In this document: positions 1 through 10,512 of the stretch, piece by piece
Layout: each line of letters begins with the position of its first letter
Numbering within the stretch: position 1 is the stretch's first letter
NCBI RefSeq assembly: GCF_016464385.1
Contig: NZ_JADMLH010000010.1
Location: 193,593 to 257,592 of the forward strand
Reading direction: 5' to 3'
DNA length: 64,000 bases
From: Nucisporomicrobium flavum
Lineage (GTDB): Bacteria; Actinomycetota; Actinomycetes; Mycobacteriales; Micromonosporaceae
Made by a program: the position numbers and the translations under genes
The notes under the pieces: model-generated
The model's input: only the letters and a program-made list of their open reading frames with translations
Database searches by the model: none
Told to the model about the DNA's origin: nothing

Positions 1-630
1 ACCGAGCAGCTGTCCGCGTCGATCCGGGAGATCGCCCGGCAGACCGCGGACGCCGCGGTGACGGCGAATCGCGCGAGCACGGAGGCGAGCGAGACGTCGG
101 TGCTCGTCGGGACGCTGAGCGAGGCGAGCCGGGAGATCGGCGACATCGTGCGGCTGATCACCGGGATCGCGGAGCAGACGAACCTGCTGGCGCTCAACGC
201 GACCATCGAGGCGGCCCGGGCGGGAGAGATGGGCAAGGGCTTCGCCGTGGTGGCCACCGAGGTCAAGGATCTGGCGCAGGAGACCGCGCAGGCGACCGCA
301 CAGATCACCAGCCGGATCTCGGCGATCCAGGACATGACCGCGCGGACGGCCACGGCCATCGACGGCATCACCGGGGTGATCACGCACATCGACGACGGGC
401 AGCGCACGATCGCCGCGGCGGTGGAGGAACAGTCGGCGACGACCGAGATGATGGCCGGCAATGTCAGTGCGGTGTCGGCGGCGGCCACCGAGATCAGCGG
501 TACGGTCGGCGAGATCACCGCGTCGACCGGCGCGACGGCGGAGGACGCGAACACGACCCGGCAATCGGCGGAGCGGGTGAGCGCCGCCGCCACCGAGATC
601 CGGGGGCTGATCGGTCAGTTCACCTACTGA
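1..630 (+). CDS. Methyl-accepting chemotaxis protein, C-terminal part (5' end outside window)
   Basis: The frame is open from the first base, so this is the 3' end of a longer gene. The roughly 209 visible residues are the cytoplasmic signalling domain of a chemoreceptor. The highly conserved hairpin tip is present ([19 protein letters not shown], then [12 protein letters not shown]), flanked by alanine-rich heptad coiled coil. This tip contacts CheA and CheW. The sensor and membrane part is off-window, so the ligand is unknown. The last codons overlap the end of the convergent VOC gene by 7 bp. A chemoreceptor implies a motile stage, as in zoospore-forming Actinoplanes. Confidence 0.95.
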   Translation, partial: TEQLSASIREIARQTADAAVTANRASTEASETSVLVGTLSEASREIGDIVRLITGIAEQTNLLALNATIEAARAGEMGKGFAVVATEVKDLAQETAQATAQITSRISAIQDMTARTATAIDGITGVITHIDDGQRTIAAAVEEQSATTEMMAGNVSAVSAAATEISGTVGEITASTGATAEDANTTRQSAERVSAAATEIRGLIGQFTY

Positions 631-977
631 CGGCGGGACGCCAGCACGCAGAACTCGTTGCCCTCCGGGTCGGCGAGGACCACCCAGCCGACGTCGTGCT
701 GGCCGATGTCGACCGGCCGGGCGCCCATGTCGACGAGGCGCTCGACCTCCGACTCCTGGTCGTCCGGGCGCAGGTCGATGTGCAGGCGGTTCTTGGTGGT
801 CTTGGCGTCCGGCACGGGGGTGAAGAGCAGCCCGGGCAGCTCGTCCGGGGAGCGCCGGATCTCGACCTCGCCGGGCGCCTCGTGCACGATCCGGTAACCG
901 AGCGCCTCGGCCCACCAGCGGGCGAGCCGTGCCGGGTCCTCGGCGTCGACGACGATCTGCTCCCACCGGCTGGGCAT
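624..977 (-). CDS. VOC (glyoxalase/bleomycin-resistance fold) family protein
   Basis: A 117-residue protein of the vicinal-oxygen-chelate superfamily. It opens with [24 protein letters not shown], the usual first strand and helix of single-domain actinobacterial members, contains NRLHIDLR, and ends in the typical [17 protein letters not shown] at 977 is chosen because GGAGG lies 8 nt upstream; a GTG at 992 would precede that ribosome binding site. It is monocistronic and convergent with the chemoreceptor. Substrate unknown; many relatives are uncharacterised. Confidence 0.85.
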   Translation of the reverse strand: MPSRWEQIVVDAEDPARLARWWAEALGYRIVHEAPGEVEIRRSPDELPGLLFTPVPDAKTTKNRLHIDLRPDDQESEVERLVDMGARPVDIGQHDVGWVVLADPEGNEFCVLASRRQ

Positions 978-1122
978 ACGGCAAACCTCCACGAGACGCC
1001 ATCGAAAGTGACGATCATGTTACGCGCAGACGGCGTCCCCACCACCGGGGAACGACGCACCCGTCGTGCGACATCCTCCCGCCCCGGCGCGCCGACACTG
1101 GCCGCGAGGAGGAGACCGATCG

Positions 1123-1647
1123 ATGAATGCGCTGCACCGCCGTCTCACCGCGCTGGCCGAGGCCGGCTGCACCGGCGCCCTGCATGTGGGGGGCACGCCG
1201 GGCGGGGTCGTCTATCTCGTCGCCGGGCGCATCTCGTACGCCGAGTCGCCGGGCTGCCCGGGCATCGGGGCGCGGCTGGTGGGCTGCGGCCGGCTGTCCG
1301 CGCGGCAGTGGCGGGAGGCGTACGCGGCCGGGCACGGCGAGGGGCGGGTCGGCCGGCTGCTGCTGCGCGACGGGCACCTCGGCCACCACGAGCTGGCGTG
1401 CCGGGTGGTGGCCACGATCACTGCCGTGACGCAGGTGCTGCTCGCGGCGGGCGACGCGCCGCTGCGGTTCGTACCGGGCGAGCGGCACTGGTTCGGCTCG
1501 TTCCCCCACTGTGAGCTGGGCGCACTCGGTCCCGAGGCGGCCAAGCGGTTGTTGTCCCGGCCCGCGCCGCGCCGGGCGTCGCGCGCGCGTCCGCACGCCG
1601 CCCGGCGAGCATCGACGCACATGACGCACAGCGGGTGCGACTCGTGA
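1123..1647 (+). CDS. PATAN/DUF4388-like protein, short form
   Basis: 174 residues. Residues about 8-115 resemble the PATAN (PatA N-terminal, DUF4388) fold: TGALHVGG, then GGVVYLVAGRISYAES, GRLSARQW and RVGRLLLRDGHL. The C-terminus is a basic Arg/Ala-rich tail. ATG 1123 is preceded by GAGGAGG; a longer reading from 1066 has no such site. The domain pattern closely repeats residues 1-130 of the protein at 2176-3177, so the two are paralogues in one cluster with three Roadblock proteins. PATAN domains are known adaptor modules in signalling proteins; the specific role is not known. Confidence 0.75.
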   Translation: MNALHRRLTALAEAGCTGALHVGGTPGGVVYLVAGRISYAESPGCPGIGARLVGCGRLSARQWREAYAAGHGEGRVGRLLLRDGHLGHHELACRVVATITAVTQVLLAAGDAPLRFVPGERHWFGSFPHCELGALGPEAAKRLLSRPAPRRASRARPHAARRASTHMTHSGCDS

Positions 1648-1780
1648 GCGCGGCTCACCCGCAGGATGGCCCCTTGTGACGGCGGGAACCTCCAGACCCC
1701 GCCCGAGCGGAACCGGATCCACCCGAACCGCCGGCAGCCCGCGAAGCCGCCGGCGGGAGCATCACCCGGCGAGGAGAGAT

Positions 1781-2161
1781 GTGCCCGGGGTCGAACACTG
1801 TCTGCAGGAGGCCATGGCGATCCCCGGCGCGGTCGGGGCCAGCATCGTCGACTACACCACCGGTTTCCCGGTCGCCACGACCGGGGCCGCACCCAACGAG
1901 GACCACGAGGCCGCGGCCGCCGGCACGGCCGACGTCGTACAGGCGGCGCAGAGCCGGTCGCTGTTCGTCTCGGCCGTGCCGCACGACCTCCTCGAGGACC
2001 TGATCATCACGACCGCGGGGGGCTACCACCTGCTGCGGCTCGTCCGGACCGATTTCGACAGCCGGCTGGTGCTCTACGTGTGGCTGGACCGGGTCCGCGG
2101 CAACCTCGCCGTGGCCCGCCGCCGCATGGAACGCCTCGCCGACGAGCTGATCTCGACCTGA
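1781..2161 (+). CDS. Roadblock/LC7 domain protein
   Basis: 126 residues from GTG 1781, which has GAGGAGA 3 nt upstream. The sequence (VEHCLQEAMAIPGAVGASIVDYTTG, a central DVVQAAQS, then LEDLIITTAGGYHLLRLV and LVLYVWLDRVRGNLAVAR) is colinear with the Roadblock protein at 3744-4115. Roadblock/LC7 proteins are small alpha/beta proteins that dimerise and act as regulators of small GTPases such as MglA, or as scaffolds. No GTPase gene is visible nearby. The gene is followed after 14 nt by the longer PATAN gene, so co-transcription is likely. Confidence 0.85.
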   Translation: MPGVEHCLQEAMAIPGAVGASIVDYTTGFPVATTGAAPNEDHEAAAAGTADVVQAAQSRSLFVSAVPHDLLEDLIITTAGGYHLLRLVRTDFDSRLVLYVWLDRVRGNLAVARRRMERLADELIST

Positions 2162-2175
2162 CCCTAGGAGCCACC

Positions 2176-3177
2176 GTGAAGTCCCCGACGTCCGCGGCGC
2201 CCGGCAGCCTGCTCACGCAGGCGGCGGGCGAAGGGCGAACCGGTGCCCTGGTCGTCGGCGGCCCGCCGGGCGGCACGCTCTACCTGGTCGACGGCCGGGT
2301 GACGTACGCCGAGTCGGCCGCGGCGCCGGGCGTCGGTGAGCTGCTGACCGCCTCCGGCCGGCTGGCGCCGCGTACGTGGCAGGCGGCGCTGGACACCGCC
2401 ACCTCGCAGGCCCGGGTGGGTCGGGTGCTGCTCGAGCAGGGCCACATCACCCAGGGAGAACTGGAGTTGTGTGTGCTGGGTGCCACGTACGACGCCGCGT
2501 ACTTCGCGCTCGCCCCGGCGGCGGCGCCGGTGAACTTCCTCGACGGGGCGGCGCACTGGCTGGGCGACGTCGTCCGCGTCGACGCGGCCGCGGTGGTCCG
2601 CGAGTCCCGGCGGCGGGCCCGGCTGCTCGACGACATCTTCCCCAACGTGCGGATCGACACGGCGGCGGTGACCCCGGTGCCCCGGCCGCCCCGGGAGCGG
2701 ATCACCGTCACCGCGGCGCAGTGGGAGCTGCTGGTGCACGCCGACGGCCAGCGCACCCCGGCCGACCTGGCGCTGCTGCTGGGCCGCGCCGGGTACGCCA
2801 CGGTGCAGGAGCTGCGCCGGCTGGCGGCGCTCGGCCTGATCGAGTCGCCCGGCGAGCGGGTGGCCGGCACGGAACCCGCCTTCGCCCGCGTGCCCCGGGC
2901 GCGCGCCTCGGCCCCCCAGAGCACCGTCGCCTCCCCGGCGACGGTGCCGGACGGGCCGACCGTACCCATCGTCACCCGGGCCCGGCCCGGTCTCGCCTCG
3001 GGCGACCCGCCGCGCGAGGCCGAACCGGGCCCGGCCCACCGGCCGCCGCGGCTCGCCCGGCGCAAACCCGGCGCCAAGCTGCCCAAGGAGCTCATCTCCC
3101 AGCCGGCGCCGCCGCACCCGGGCACCGACGAAGTCCTGCTGAAACGCATCCGCACCGCGCTGCGGGCCCTGCGGTGA
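2176..3177 (+). CDS. PATAN/DUF4388-like protein with C-terminal extension
   Basis: 333 residues from GTG 2176 (AGGAG 5 nt upstream). Residues about 1-130 are PATAN-like (TGALVVGGPPGGTLYLVDGRVTYAES, then RVGRVLLEQGHI). Residues about 175-235 look like a small winged-helix-type module (ITVTAAQWELLVHADGQRT ... TVQELRRLAALGLIE). A proline-rich, disordered linker follows, and the protein ends in a basic helix. A single 503-codon open frame joins this gene to upstream sequence, but the Roadblock gene occupies that stretch in another frame, so the short form is correct. Likely works with the adjacent Roadblock proteins. Confidence 0.8.
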   Translation: MKSPTSAAPGSLLTQAAGEGRTGALVVGGPPGGTLYLVDGRVTYAESAAAPGVGELLTASGRLAPRTWQAALDTATSQARVGRVLLEQGHITQGELELCVLGATYDAAYFALAPAAAPVNFLDGAAHWLGDVVRVDAAAVVRESRRRARLLDDIFPNVRIDTAAVTPVPRPPRERITVTAAQWELLVHADGQRTPADLALLLGRAGYATVQELRRLAALGLIESPGERVAGTEPAFARVPRARASAPQSTVASPATVPDGPTVPIVTRARPGLASGDPPREAEPGPAHRPPRLARRKPGAKLPKELISQPAPPHPGTDEVLLKRIRTALRALR

Positions 3178-3224
3178 CGCGGGCGCCCCCGCTGACGGCC
3201 GACTTGAGGAAGGAGACACCGAGG

Positions 3225-3701
3225 ATGACGGTGGATCCGGCGGTACTGACGGAACTCGGCAACCTCCGCCACCGGCTGCCCGAACTCACCGGAAGCGTCC
3301 TCGCCACCACCGACGGCATGGTCGTCGCGCACGACGCCCACGGCATCGAGCCCGACAGCATCGCCGCCCTCGCCGCCGCCCACCTCGCCCTCGCCCGGCG
3401 CTTCGCGCACGCCGTCAACCACGGCGGCCTTCGCGAATCGGTGGTGGAGTGCGACGGCGGATACATCACCTCGTACACCGCGGGGCCCAGCGCCCTGCTG
3501 ACCCTCGTGACGACCGGGAACGCCAACCTGGCGATGGTGCACCTCGAGGCGCGGCGGGCCGTACGCCGGCTCGTGCAGGTCCTGGTCCTCGACGCCGCCC
3601 CGGCCCCGCGGCCGGAGATTCCCGTGCAGGCCGGCCCGGCGATCCCGCTCGCGCGGCGCACGCCGATGGCCACCCTGCCCAGCTCCATCCGAGGCCGCTG
3701 A
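3225..3701 (+). CDS. Roadblock/LC7 domain protein with C-terminal tail
   Basis: 158 residues from ATG 3225 with GAAGGAGA upstream. Residues about 5-120 are Roadblock-like: LPELTGSVLATTDGMVVAHD, then a long helix (IAALAAAHLALARRFA), GGYITSYTAG and ALLTLVTTGNANLAMVHLEAR. Its order of elements is closer to the CvnB/MglB-like group than to the two other Roadblock proteins here. The last 35 residues are proline-rich. It lies 47 nt after the long PATAN gene and 42 nt before the next Roadblock gene, consistent with one transcript. Confidence 0.85.
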   Translation: MTVDPAVLTELGNLRHRLPELTGSVLATTDGMVVAHDAHGIEPDSIAALAAAHLALARRFAHAVNHGGLRESVVECDGGYITSYTAGPSALLTLVTTGNANLAMVHLEARRAVRRLVQVLVLDAAPAPRPEIPVQAGPAIPLARRTPMATLPSSIRGR

Positions 3702-3743
3702 GGTCTCACCCAACACCCCACTGCACAGACGGAGGAAATCCCC

Positions 3744-4115
3744 ATGCCCGACATGGACACCGCACTCAAAGAGATCATGGACATCGACGGCGCGGTCGGC
3801 GTCGCGCTGGTCGACCACACCAGCGGGATGGCCCTCGGCACCGCCGGCGGCGGCAAGGACCTCGACCTGACGGTCGCCGCGGCCGGCAACACCGACGTGG
3901 TCCGGGCCAAGCTGCGGGCGATGGAGATGCTCAACCTCAGCGAGAAGATCGAGGACATCCTCATCACCCTGGACACCCAGTACCACATGATCAGGCCGCT
4001 CACGAGCCGCTCCGGCAAGGGCCTGTTCCTGTACGTCGCCCTGCGCCGCGACCGCGCCAACCTGGCGATGGCCCGGCACCAGCTCAAGCGCATCGAGAAC
4101 GACCTCGACGTCTGA
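3744..4115 (+). CDS. Roadblock/LC7 domain protein
   Basis: 123 residues; ATG 3744 has GGAGGA 7 nt upstream. Motifs: IMDIDGAVGVALVDHTSG, NTDVVRAKLRAM, IEDILITLDTQYHMIRPL and LFLYVALRRDRANLAMARHQL. It is clearly paralogous to the protein at 1781-2161 by order and spacing of these blocks. It is the last gene of the PATAN/Roadblock cluster; a strong hairpin terminator follows 18 bp after the stop. Confidence 0.88.
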   Translation: MPDMDTALKEIMDIDGAVGVALVDHTSGMALGTAGGGKDLDLTVAAAGNTDVVRAKLRAMEMLNLSEKIEDILITLDTQYHMIRPLTSRSGKGLFLYVALRRDRANLAMARHQLKRIENDLDV

Positions 4116-4132
4116 GCCGCCGTACGATGCGG

Positions 4133-4163
4133 GGCGGGGAGGGCACCTGGCGCCCTCCCCGCC
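4133..4163. terminator. Bidirectional hairpin terminator
   Basis: A perfect 12-bp GC stem (4133-4144 with 4152-4163; arm GGCGGGGAGGGC) with a 7-nt loop lies between the convergent ends of the Roadblock gene and dusB. There is no T-tract on either side, as is common in actinobacteria. Confidence 0.8.
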
Positions 4164-4170
4164 TCGCGCG

Positions 4171-5325
4171 TCATCCGCCGCTGTTCTCCATCTCGGCGCC
4201 CTCCGGGACGGTGTCGTCGTCGCGGCTGTCGAGCCAGCCGTACGGCAGCGACACCTTGCCCGGGGCGTTGATGCGCCCGCGCGGCTGGCCGAGCGACTCG
4301 CGGGGGAACGGCAGGTCCGCGTCGAGCTTGCCGAGCAGGTCGTCGAGCTCGGCGAGCGAGGAGACCATCGCGAGGGCGCGGCGCAGGTCGCCGCCGACCG
4401 GGAAGCCCTTGAGGTACCAGGCGACGTGCTTGCGGAAGTCCGCGCAGCCGTGCTTCTCGTCCTCGAGCGCCTCGACCAGCAGGTGGGCGTGCCGGGACAT
4501 GATGGCTGCCACCTCGCCGAGGGTGGGCAGCTCCTGCGACTCGACGCCGTTGAACGCCGCCTGCAGGTCCTTGAACAGCCAGGGCCGGCCGAGGCAGCCG
4601 CGGCCCACGACCACGCCGTCGACGCCGGTGTGCGCGACCATGCGCAGCGCGTCCGAGGCCTCCCAGATGTCGCCGTTGCCGAGCACCGGGACGTCGAGGG
4701 CCTGCTTCAGCGTCGCGATCGCGTCCCAGTCGGCCGTTCCCGAGTAGCGCTGCTCGGCCGTACGCGCGTGCAGCGCCACCGCCGCGACGCCCGCCTCCTG
4801 GGCGATCAGCCCGGCCTCGACGTACGTCAGGTGGTCGTCGTCGATGCCCTTGCGCATCTTGACGGTGAGCGGGATGCCGGCCGGCGCCGCGGCCTCGACC
4901 GCCTGCTTGACGATGCGGCCGAAAAGCTTGCGCCGCCACGGCAGGGCGCTGCCGCCGCCGCGGCGGGTGACCTTGGGGACCGGGCAGCCGAAGTTGAGGT
5001 CGACGTGGTCGGCGAGGTTCTCCTCGGCGACCATGCGGACGGCGGCGGCGGTCACGTCCGGGTCGACGCCGTACAGCTGGAGGCTGCGGAAGCCCTCGTC
5101 CGGGGCGAACTGGATCATCTTGAGCGTCTTGGGGATGCGCTCGACGAGGGCCCGGGTGGTGATCATCTCGCAGACGTACACGCCGCCGCCCTGCTCGCGG
5201 CAGAGCTTGCGGAAGGCCACGTTGGTGATGCCGGCCATCGGCGCGAGCACGACCGGCGGCCACACCTGGTGGCTGCCCAGCGTCAGGGGCTTGGCGGAGA
5301 GCGCGAGGGTCACGCCGTCGAGCAT
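4171..5325 (-). CDS. dusB: tRNA-dihydrouridine synthase
   Basis: 384 residues. A flavin-dependent TIM-barrel enzyme that reduces uridine to dihydrouridine in tRNA D-loops. FMN and active-site signatures are present: VLAPMAGITNVAFRKLC near residue 30, the catalytic cysteine in HVDLNFGCPVPKVTRRGGG, TVKMRKGI, ALHARTAEQ, and VLGNGDIW/VVVGRGCLGRPW. It starts at ATG 5325 only 29 bp from the divergent XdhC-like gene, and no clear Shine-Dalgarno is seen, so a leaderless transcript is possible. The bacterial DusB group is the best match. Confidence 0.95.
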   Translation of the reverse strand: MLDGVTLALSAKPLTLGSHQVWPPVVLAPMAGITNVAFRKLCREQGGGVYVCEMITTRALVERIPKTLKMIQFAPDEGFRSLQLYGVDPDVTAAAVRMVAEENLADHVDLNFGCPVPKVTRRGGGSALPWRRKLFGRIVKQAVEAAAPAGIPLTVKMRKGIDDDHLTYVEAGLIAQEAGVAAVALHARTAEQRYSGTADWDAIATLKQALDVPVLGNGDIWEASDALRMVAHTGVDGVVVGRGCLGRPWLFKDLQAAFNGVESQELPTLGEVAAIMSRHAHLLVEALEDEKHGCADFRKHVAWYLKGFPVGGDLRRALAMVSSLAELDDLLGKLDADLPFPRESLGQPRGRINAPGKVSLPYGWLDSRDDDTVPEGAEMENSGG

Positions 5326-5354
5326 TACACACCGGTCTCTGGCACAGTCGGGCT

Positions 5355-5837
5355 GTGCAGACCGAGCAGAGCCCCCGCCACCTGGTCGCCGTCTTCGAGT
5401 CCCCGGTCGCCGAGGCGCTGCTGCGACTGGGCCTGGACGTCGGTTTCCGGTGCACGCTGGTGGAGCCGGACCCGGCCCGGCTGCAGGGCTCGCCGCGGCC
5501 GCACGGCGACACGTTCGTGGGTGACCTGTCCGCCGCGGGGGTGACGGAGCACACGGACATCGTGCTGACCGACCATCACCGGCCGGAGATCGGCCCGGTC
5601 CTCCAGGAGGCCCTGGCGAGCGGCGCCCGCTGGATCGGCATCGTCGGCAACCCCCACAAGGAGGGCCCGCACCTCGCCGCGCTCAAGGAGCTGGGCGTAC
5701 CGGACGAGGAGATCGCCCGGGTGCACCGGCCCGTCGGCCTGAACATCGGCAGCCGGACCCCGGCGGAGATCGCGGTGGCGACGCTCGCGGGCCTGATCGC
5801 CGACCGCAACGACCGGCCGGGCGGCTTCGAATTCTGA
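5355..5837 (+). CDS. XdhC-type Rossmann-domain protein (single domain)
   Basis: 160 residues. Matches only the C-terminal Rossmann-like half of XdhC/CoxI proteins, which help deliver molybdenum cofactor: VAVFESPVAEALLRLGLDVGF near the start, DIVLTDHH, IGIVGNPHK, and the hallmark HRPVGLNIGSRTPAEIAVAT at the end. The N-terminal XdhC domain is absent. GTG 5355 is preceded by CACAGT 6 nt upstream, fitting a leaderless -10 arrangement. No molybdenum hydroxylase is nearby, so the role is uncertain. The next element downstream is the tRNA-like RNA. Confidence 0.8.
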   Translation: MQTEQSPRHLVAVFESPVAEALLRLGLDVGFRCTLVEPDPARLQGSPRPHGDTFVGDLSAAGVTEHTDIVLTDHHRPEIGPVLQEALASGARWIGIVGNPHKEGPHLAALKELGVPDEEIARVHRPVGLNIGSRTPAEIAVATLAGLIADRNDRPGGFEF

Positions 5838-5880
5838 TCGGCAGAACGCGCGGGGTCCCGTAGTCTCCGGCACGGGACTG

Positions 5881-5952
5881 CAGCGTGTAGCTCAGCAGCA
5901 GAGCACCGGGCTCGGGACCCGGAGGGCGCGGGGGCGGAACCCGCCACGCTGG
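5881..5952 (+). tRNA. tRNA-Pro(CGG)-like RNA with aberrant D and T loops
   Basis: The 72 nt fold by hand into a cloverleaf with no mismatches: acceptor CAGCGTG/CACGCTG (5881-5887 with 5945-5951), T8 A9, D stem GCTC/GAGC, anticodon stem CCGGG/CCCGG with loop CTCGGGA (anticodon CGG at 5913-5915, T33, G37), 5-nt variable loop, and T stem GCGGG/CCCGC. C1-G72 agrees with bacterial tRNA-Pro. However, the D loop (AGCAGCA) lacks G18G19, the T loop is GGCGGAA instead of TTCRANY, the discriminator is G and no CCA is encoded. TAGTCT at 5861-5866 could be a -10 box. It may be a non-translational tRNA, a tRNA-like leader, or a pseudogene; the intact stems argue against simple decay. Confidence 0.6.
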
Positions 5953-8155
5953 CGATGGACATGCAGAAGAGCGGCTACCCGTACGCGCAGCTGGCCGCGG
6001 CTTTCGTCACCGCGGCGATCCACGAGGACGCCGCCACCCGCGAGCGCGCCGACGGGCGGGTGCGGCGCTGGGTGCAGGTGCTGCGGGCGGTGGCGTCCGG
6101 AGCCGTGCGCCCGGGGTCCCGCACGCCGGTCGCCGGGCTGCCGGCCTGGGTGACCCCCGAGGTCGTCAGGGGCGGCTTCGCCACGGGTACGCCCGCAGCG
6201 GCCGGACCGTTGCGCCCCCACGAGATCCGTCCGGGGATCGCCACCGACCGGGCCGCCCTGTTCGCGTACCACCTGACCGAGGCCGGGCAGGCCGAGCTGG
6301 GCGCACTGCTCGACAGCGGCGGCTACCGGCTCGAGCTGCCGGAACAGGCGGCGCTGCTGACGGTGGCGTGGCTGCTGCGCACCGGTGACCGGGCGGCGGC
6401 CCTCGCCCTGGTCGACGAGATCGGTCCGTACGCCGGGCGCCTGTGCTTCACCCCGGTGCCGGACCCGGCGGGCGGGCACGACCCGGAGCTCGTCTGGCGC
6501 GCCGACGCCGGGCAGGTCAGCGCCGCGCTGGCCGGCCGCCGGGAGAACCCCCGGGTGGCGGCGATGCGCGAGGCGCTGACCGTGTGGAACCCGCTCGCCG
6601 ACGAGTTCCTGACGCTGTGGCTGGACACCCGCGATGCCGGCGGGACCGTGGCCGCGGTGTTCCCGCCCGGCTGGCGGGACCGGGCCCGGGGCCTGCTGGG
6701 GCGCTACGGGCAGCTCGCGGCCGCCCACACCCACTGCGGCAAGCACCGTCGTCCCAAGGAGAACCTGGCCGTCCTGCGAGCCGCCACCGAACAGGCCGTG
6801 GCGGACGGGGAGCTGACCCCGCGGGCGCTCGGGCTGCTGCGTCACGTCGCCGGCTCGATGCTGGCCCGGCGGGGCGTGCCGGGTTCGCCGGAGCACGCGG
6901 CGCTGCGGGAGCGGCAGGCGCGGGAGGCGCGCGTACCCGCCCACCACGTGCTGGCGCGGGTGGTGGTCAGCCGGCTCGCGGCGCTCGACCCCGGCCGGGG
7001 CGTACCGGACGTGGACGCGCTCTGCGTGCCGGTGCGCGGGGCGGAGGCCGAGACCCACGCGGTAGCGGCCGGCACGCCGATCCCCCCGTCGATCCGCGGC
7101 GTGGTCCGCCGGGCACGGGCGGGGCGGATCCCCGAGCTGATCGAGGCCGGCGTGGTCCCGTCCGCCGAGGTGCTCGCCCAGCTGGTGCCGCAGATCGCCG
7201 CCGAGACCAGTGCGGCCGCGTACCGGGATCCGGCGTTGCGGGCGTTGATGGCGGCGACGTACCGCGCGTTCCGCAACCGCCGGTCCTTGTTGCTGCTGAA
7301 CCTGGAGAGCCAGGTGCGGCTCAGCGAGCTGCCGTGGGTGGCGGCCGTGGGCCCGTACCGGGAGGCCGGCGACGACACCCGTCGCGACGCCCACGCCACC
7401 CTGCGCCGCCTGGGTGAGCTGGCGATCGACGGCTTCCCCGGTACGCTGCTGCCCAACCCGCTGATCCGCGAGCTCGCCGCGCTGAGCCGGGAGGCCGATG
7501 CGGGCCTGCCGTGGGTGGAGGAGCTGGCGGCGGACATCTTCATGGGCACCTTCTCGCCCAAGTTCCTGCGCGCCGCCCGGCTGGCCGGTGAGCTGCTCGA
7601 GGGCAGCCTGTACGCCCGCTACTACGACATCGACTACGCCGCGGTCGCCGCGCCGGACGCCGACTTCGAGCGGCTGTGCCGTTCGCGGACGGGGGCCTGG
7701 CGGCACACGTTCACCGTCGCGGCGGGTGGCATGCTCATCGAGCAGGGCCAGATCCTCACCACGCACAACCTGGCCACGCTCGTGCGCGCGGGTGTCGCCC
7801 CCGCCGGCGACTGGGCGACGCTCGCCCGCCGGGCTTTCGAGGCCGGGTGCCGGCTCACCGCCCGGCTGCCCGGCAACCCGCGCCCGCTGCCGACGATCAA
7901 GGACATCGCGTACGCGTGGCGCAACGTGATCTTCTATCTGGCCGTGCCCGGGGCGGCCGGCCCCGGACCGGTCCTGGACGACTTCGAGGCGACCCTCGCC
8001 GCCGCCCGGCCCGCCGTGCGCGACCGGCTCACCCCGGCGGTCACCGGCCTGCGCCACATCGCCGACGGCGGCCGCTTCGCCGCCGACGGAACGACAGCGG
8101 CGGGCGGCCGCCGCCTCGAAGGCTGGACGACCACCCGCCACTGGTTACAAGAGCT

Positions 8156-9535
<1,380 letters not shown>

Positions 9536-9596
9536 GTTCCTCCTACGCCGGCTGGTTGTCGGCGGGGACTCAGGGGATGCGGACAAAATCAGGAGA

Positions 9597-10121
9597 TTAC
9601 TCCTCGACGCGGCACACCTCGAAACCGCCCGTCCGGCGGTTCTGCGCGAGGTACGCCCGCAGCTCGGCGGTCGAGCCGTCGGCATACGTGACGTCGACCG
9701 GCGCCGACATCTGCACGAGCTCGACGTCGCCCACGTCATAGCTCCTGATCGGCTCCTCGGCGGAGACCCGGCTGGTGAACTCCGCCTCGGTCTCGTCGTC
9801 CTTGGTCTGCTGGCACAGCATGTCGTACGCCTCGCCGTAGCGCTTGTCGCGCACCGCGTCGAGGTAGTCGCCGACGACCACGTCGGCCTGTTCGTTGAGG
9901 GCCCGGGTGGCGACCGTGGTGAGCCCGATGAACGCGGCCAGCCCGCCGCCGAGGACGAGCACGAGCACCACGGCGCCCAGGCCGAGCCCGAGCCCGACGC
10001 GGCGGCCGCGGCCCTCCACCGGCGGGGCCGGGAACGGCGGGACCACGCCCGGCCCGGACGGCGGCTCCGGCACGGGAGACGGTCCCTGCTGCTGCGGCGG
10101 GGGCGCACCCAGGGTGGTCAT
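9597..10121 (-). CDS. Proline-rich single-pass membrane protein
   Basis: 174 residues. A proline/glutamine-rich cytoplasmic N-terminus (about 40 residues) precedes one transmembrane helix ([19 protein letters not shown]) and an extracytoplasmic domain of about 110 residues with [23 protein letters not shown], reminiscent of the DUF4878/NTF2-like lumenal domains common in actinobacteria. Two cysteines (MLCQQ and EVCRVEE) could form a disulfide. Function unknown. It lies 61 bp upstream of glyS on the same strand. Confidence 0.75.
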   Translation of the reverse strand: MTTLGAPPPQQQGPSPVPEPPSGPGVVPPFPAPPVEGRGRRVGLGLGLGAVVLVLVLGGGLAAFIGLTTVATRALNEQADVVVGDYLDAVRDKRYGEAYDMLCQQTKDDETEAEFTSRVSAEEPIRSYDVGDVELVQMSAPVDVTYADGSTAELRAYLAQNRRTGGFEVCRVEE

Positions 10122-10138
10122 GCGATCAAGCGTACGGC

Positions 10139-10480
10139 TCAGCGCCAGGGCTCGGCGGCCCGGTCGCTGGCCCGGGCCTCGACCTGCGCGCCGGGCGCGG
10201 CGCTCGCGAGCGTCTCGAACGCCGACGGCTCGTCGAGGGACTCCGACAGCAGCGGGGTGGCGTGGACCTTCACGTCGAACCCGCCGAGCGCCCGGCGGTA
10301 GGCTCCGACGGACTCCCATTCGGTGACCAGGGTCCAGTAGGCGGGGTCGTCCAGCGCGCGGGTCAGGCGCCCGGAGCGGTATCCGGCGCTCGCGGCGAGG
10401 GCGGTCAGGGCGGCGTGCGCCCGTTCGACGAACGAGTCCTGCGTGTCGGGCGGGACGACGAAGCGGTTCAGCACCAGCAT
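10139..10480 (-). CDS. Antibiotic biosynthesis monooxygenase (ABM) family protein
   Basis: 113 residues. Ferredoxin-like dimeric alpha/beta-barrel family: MLVLNRFVVPPDTQDSFVERAHAAL, then YRSGRLTRALDDPAYWTLVTEWESVGAYRRAL, the typical layout. Members include cofactor-free monooxygenases and heme-degrading enzymes, but most housekeeping copies have no known substrate. It is encoded just before the proline-rich membrane protein (17 bp gap). Confidence 0.8.
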   Translation of the reverse strand: MLVLNRFVVPPDTQDSFVERAHAALTALAASAGYRSGRLTRALDDPAYWTLVTEWESVGAYRRALGGFDVKVHATPLLSESLDEPSAFETLASAAPGAQVEARASDRAAEPWR

Positions 10481-10512
10481 GACCTGAGCCTACGTACCGC
10501 GAGGAGCCCGAC

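Noticed and set aside
1666-3177. 503-codon frame as a single PATAN protein
   Set aside because: Its first 170 codons overlap the well-supported Roadblock gene in another frame; GTG 2176 with AGGAG is the better start.
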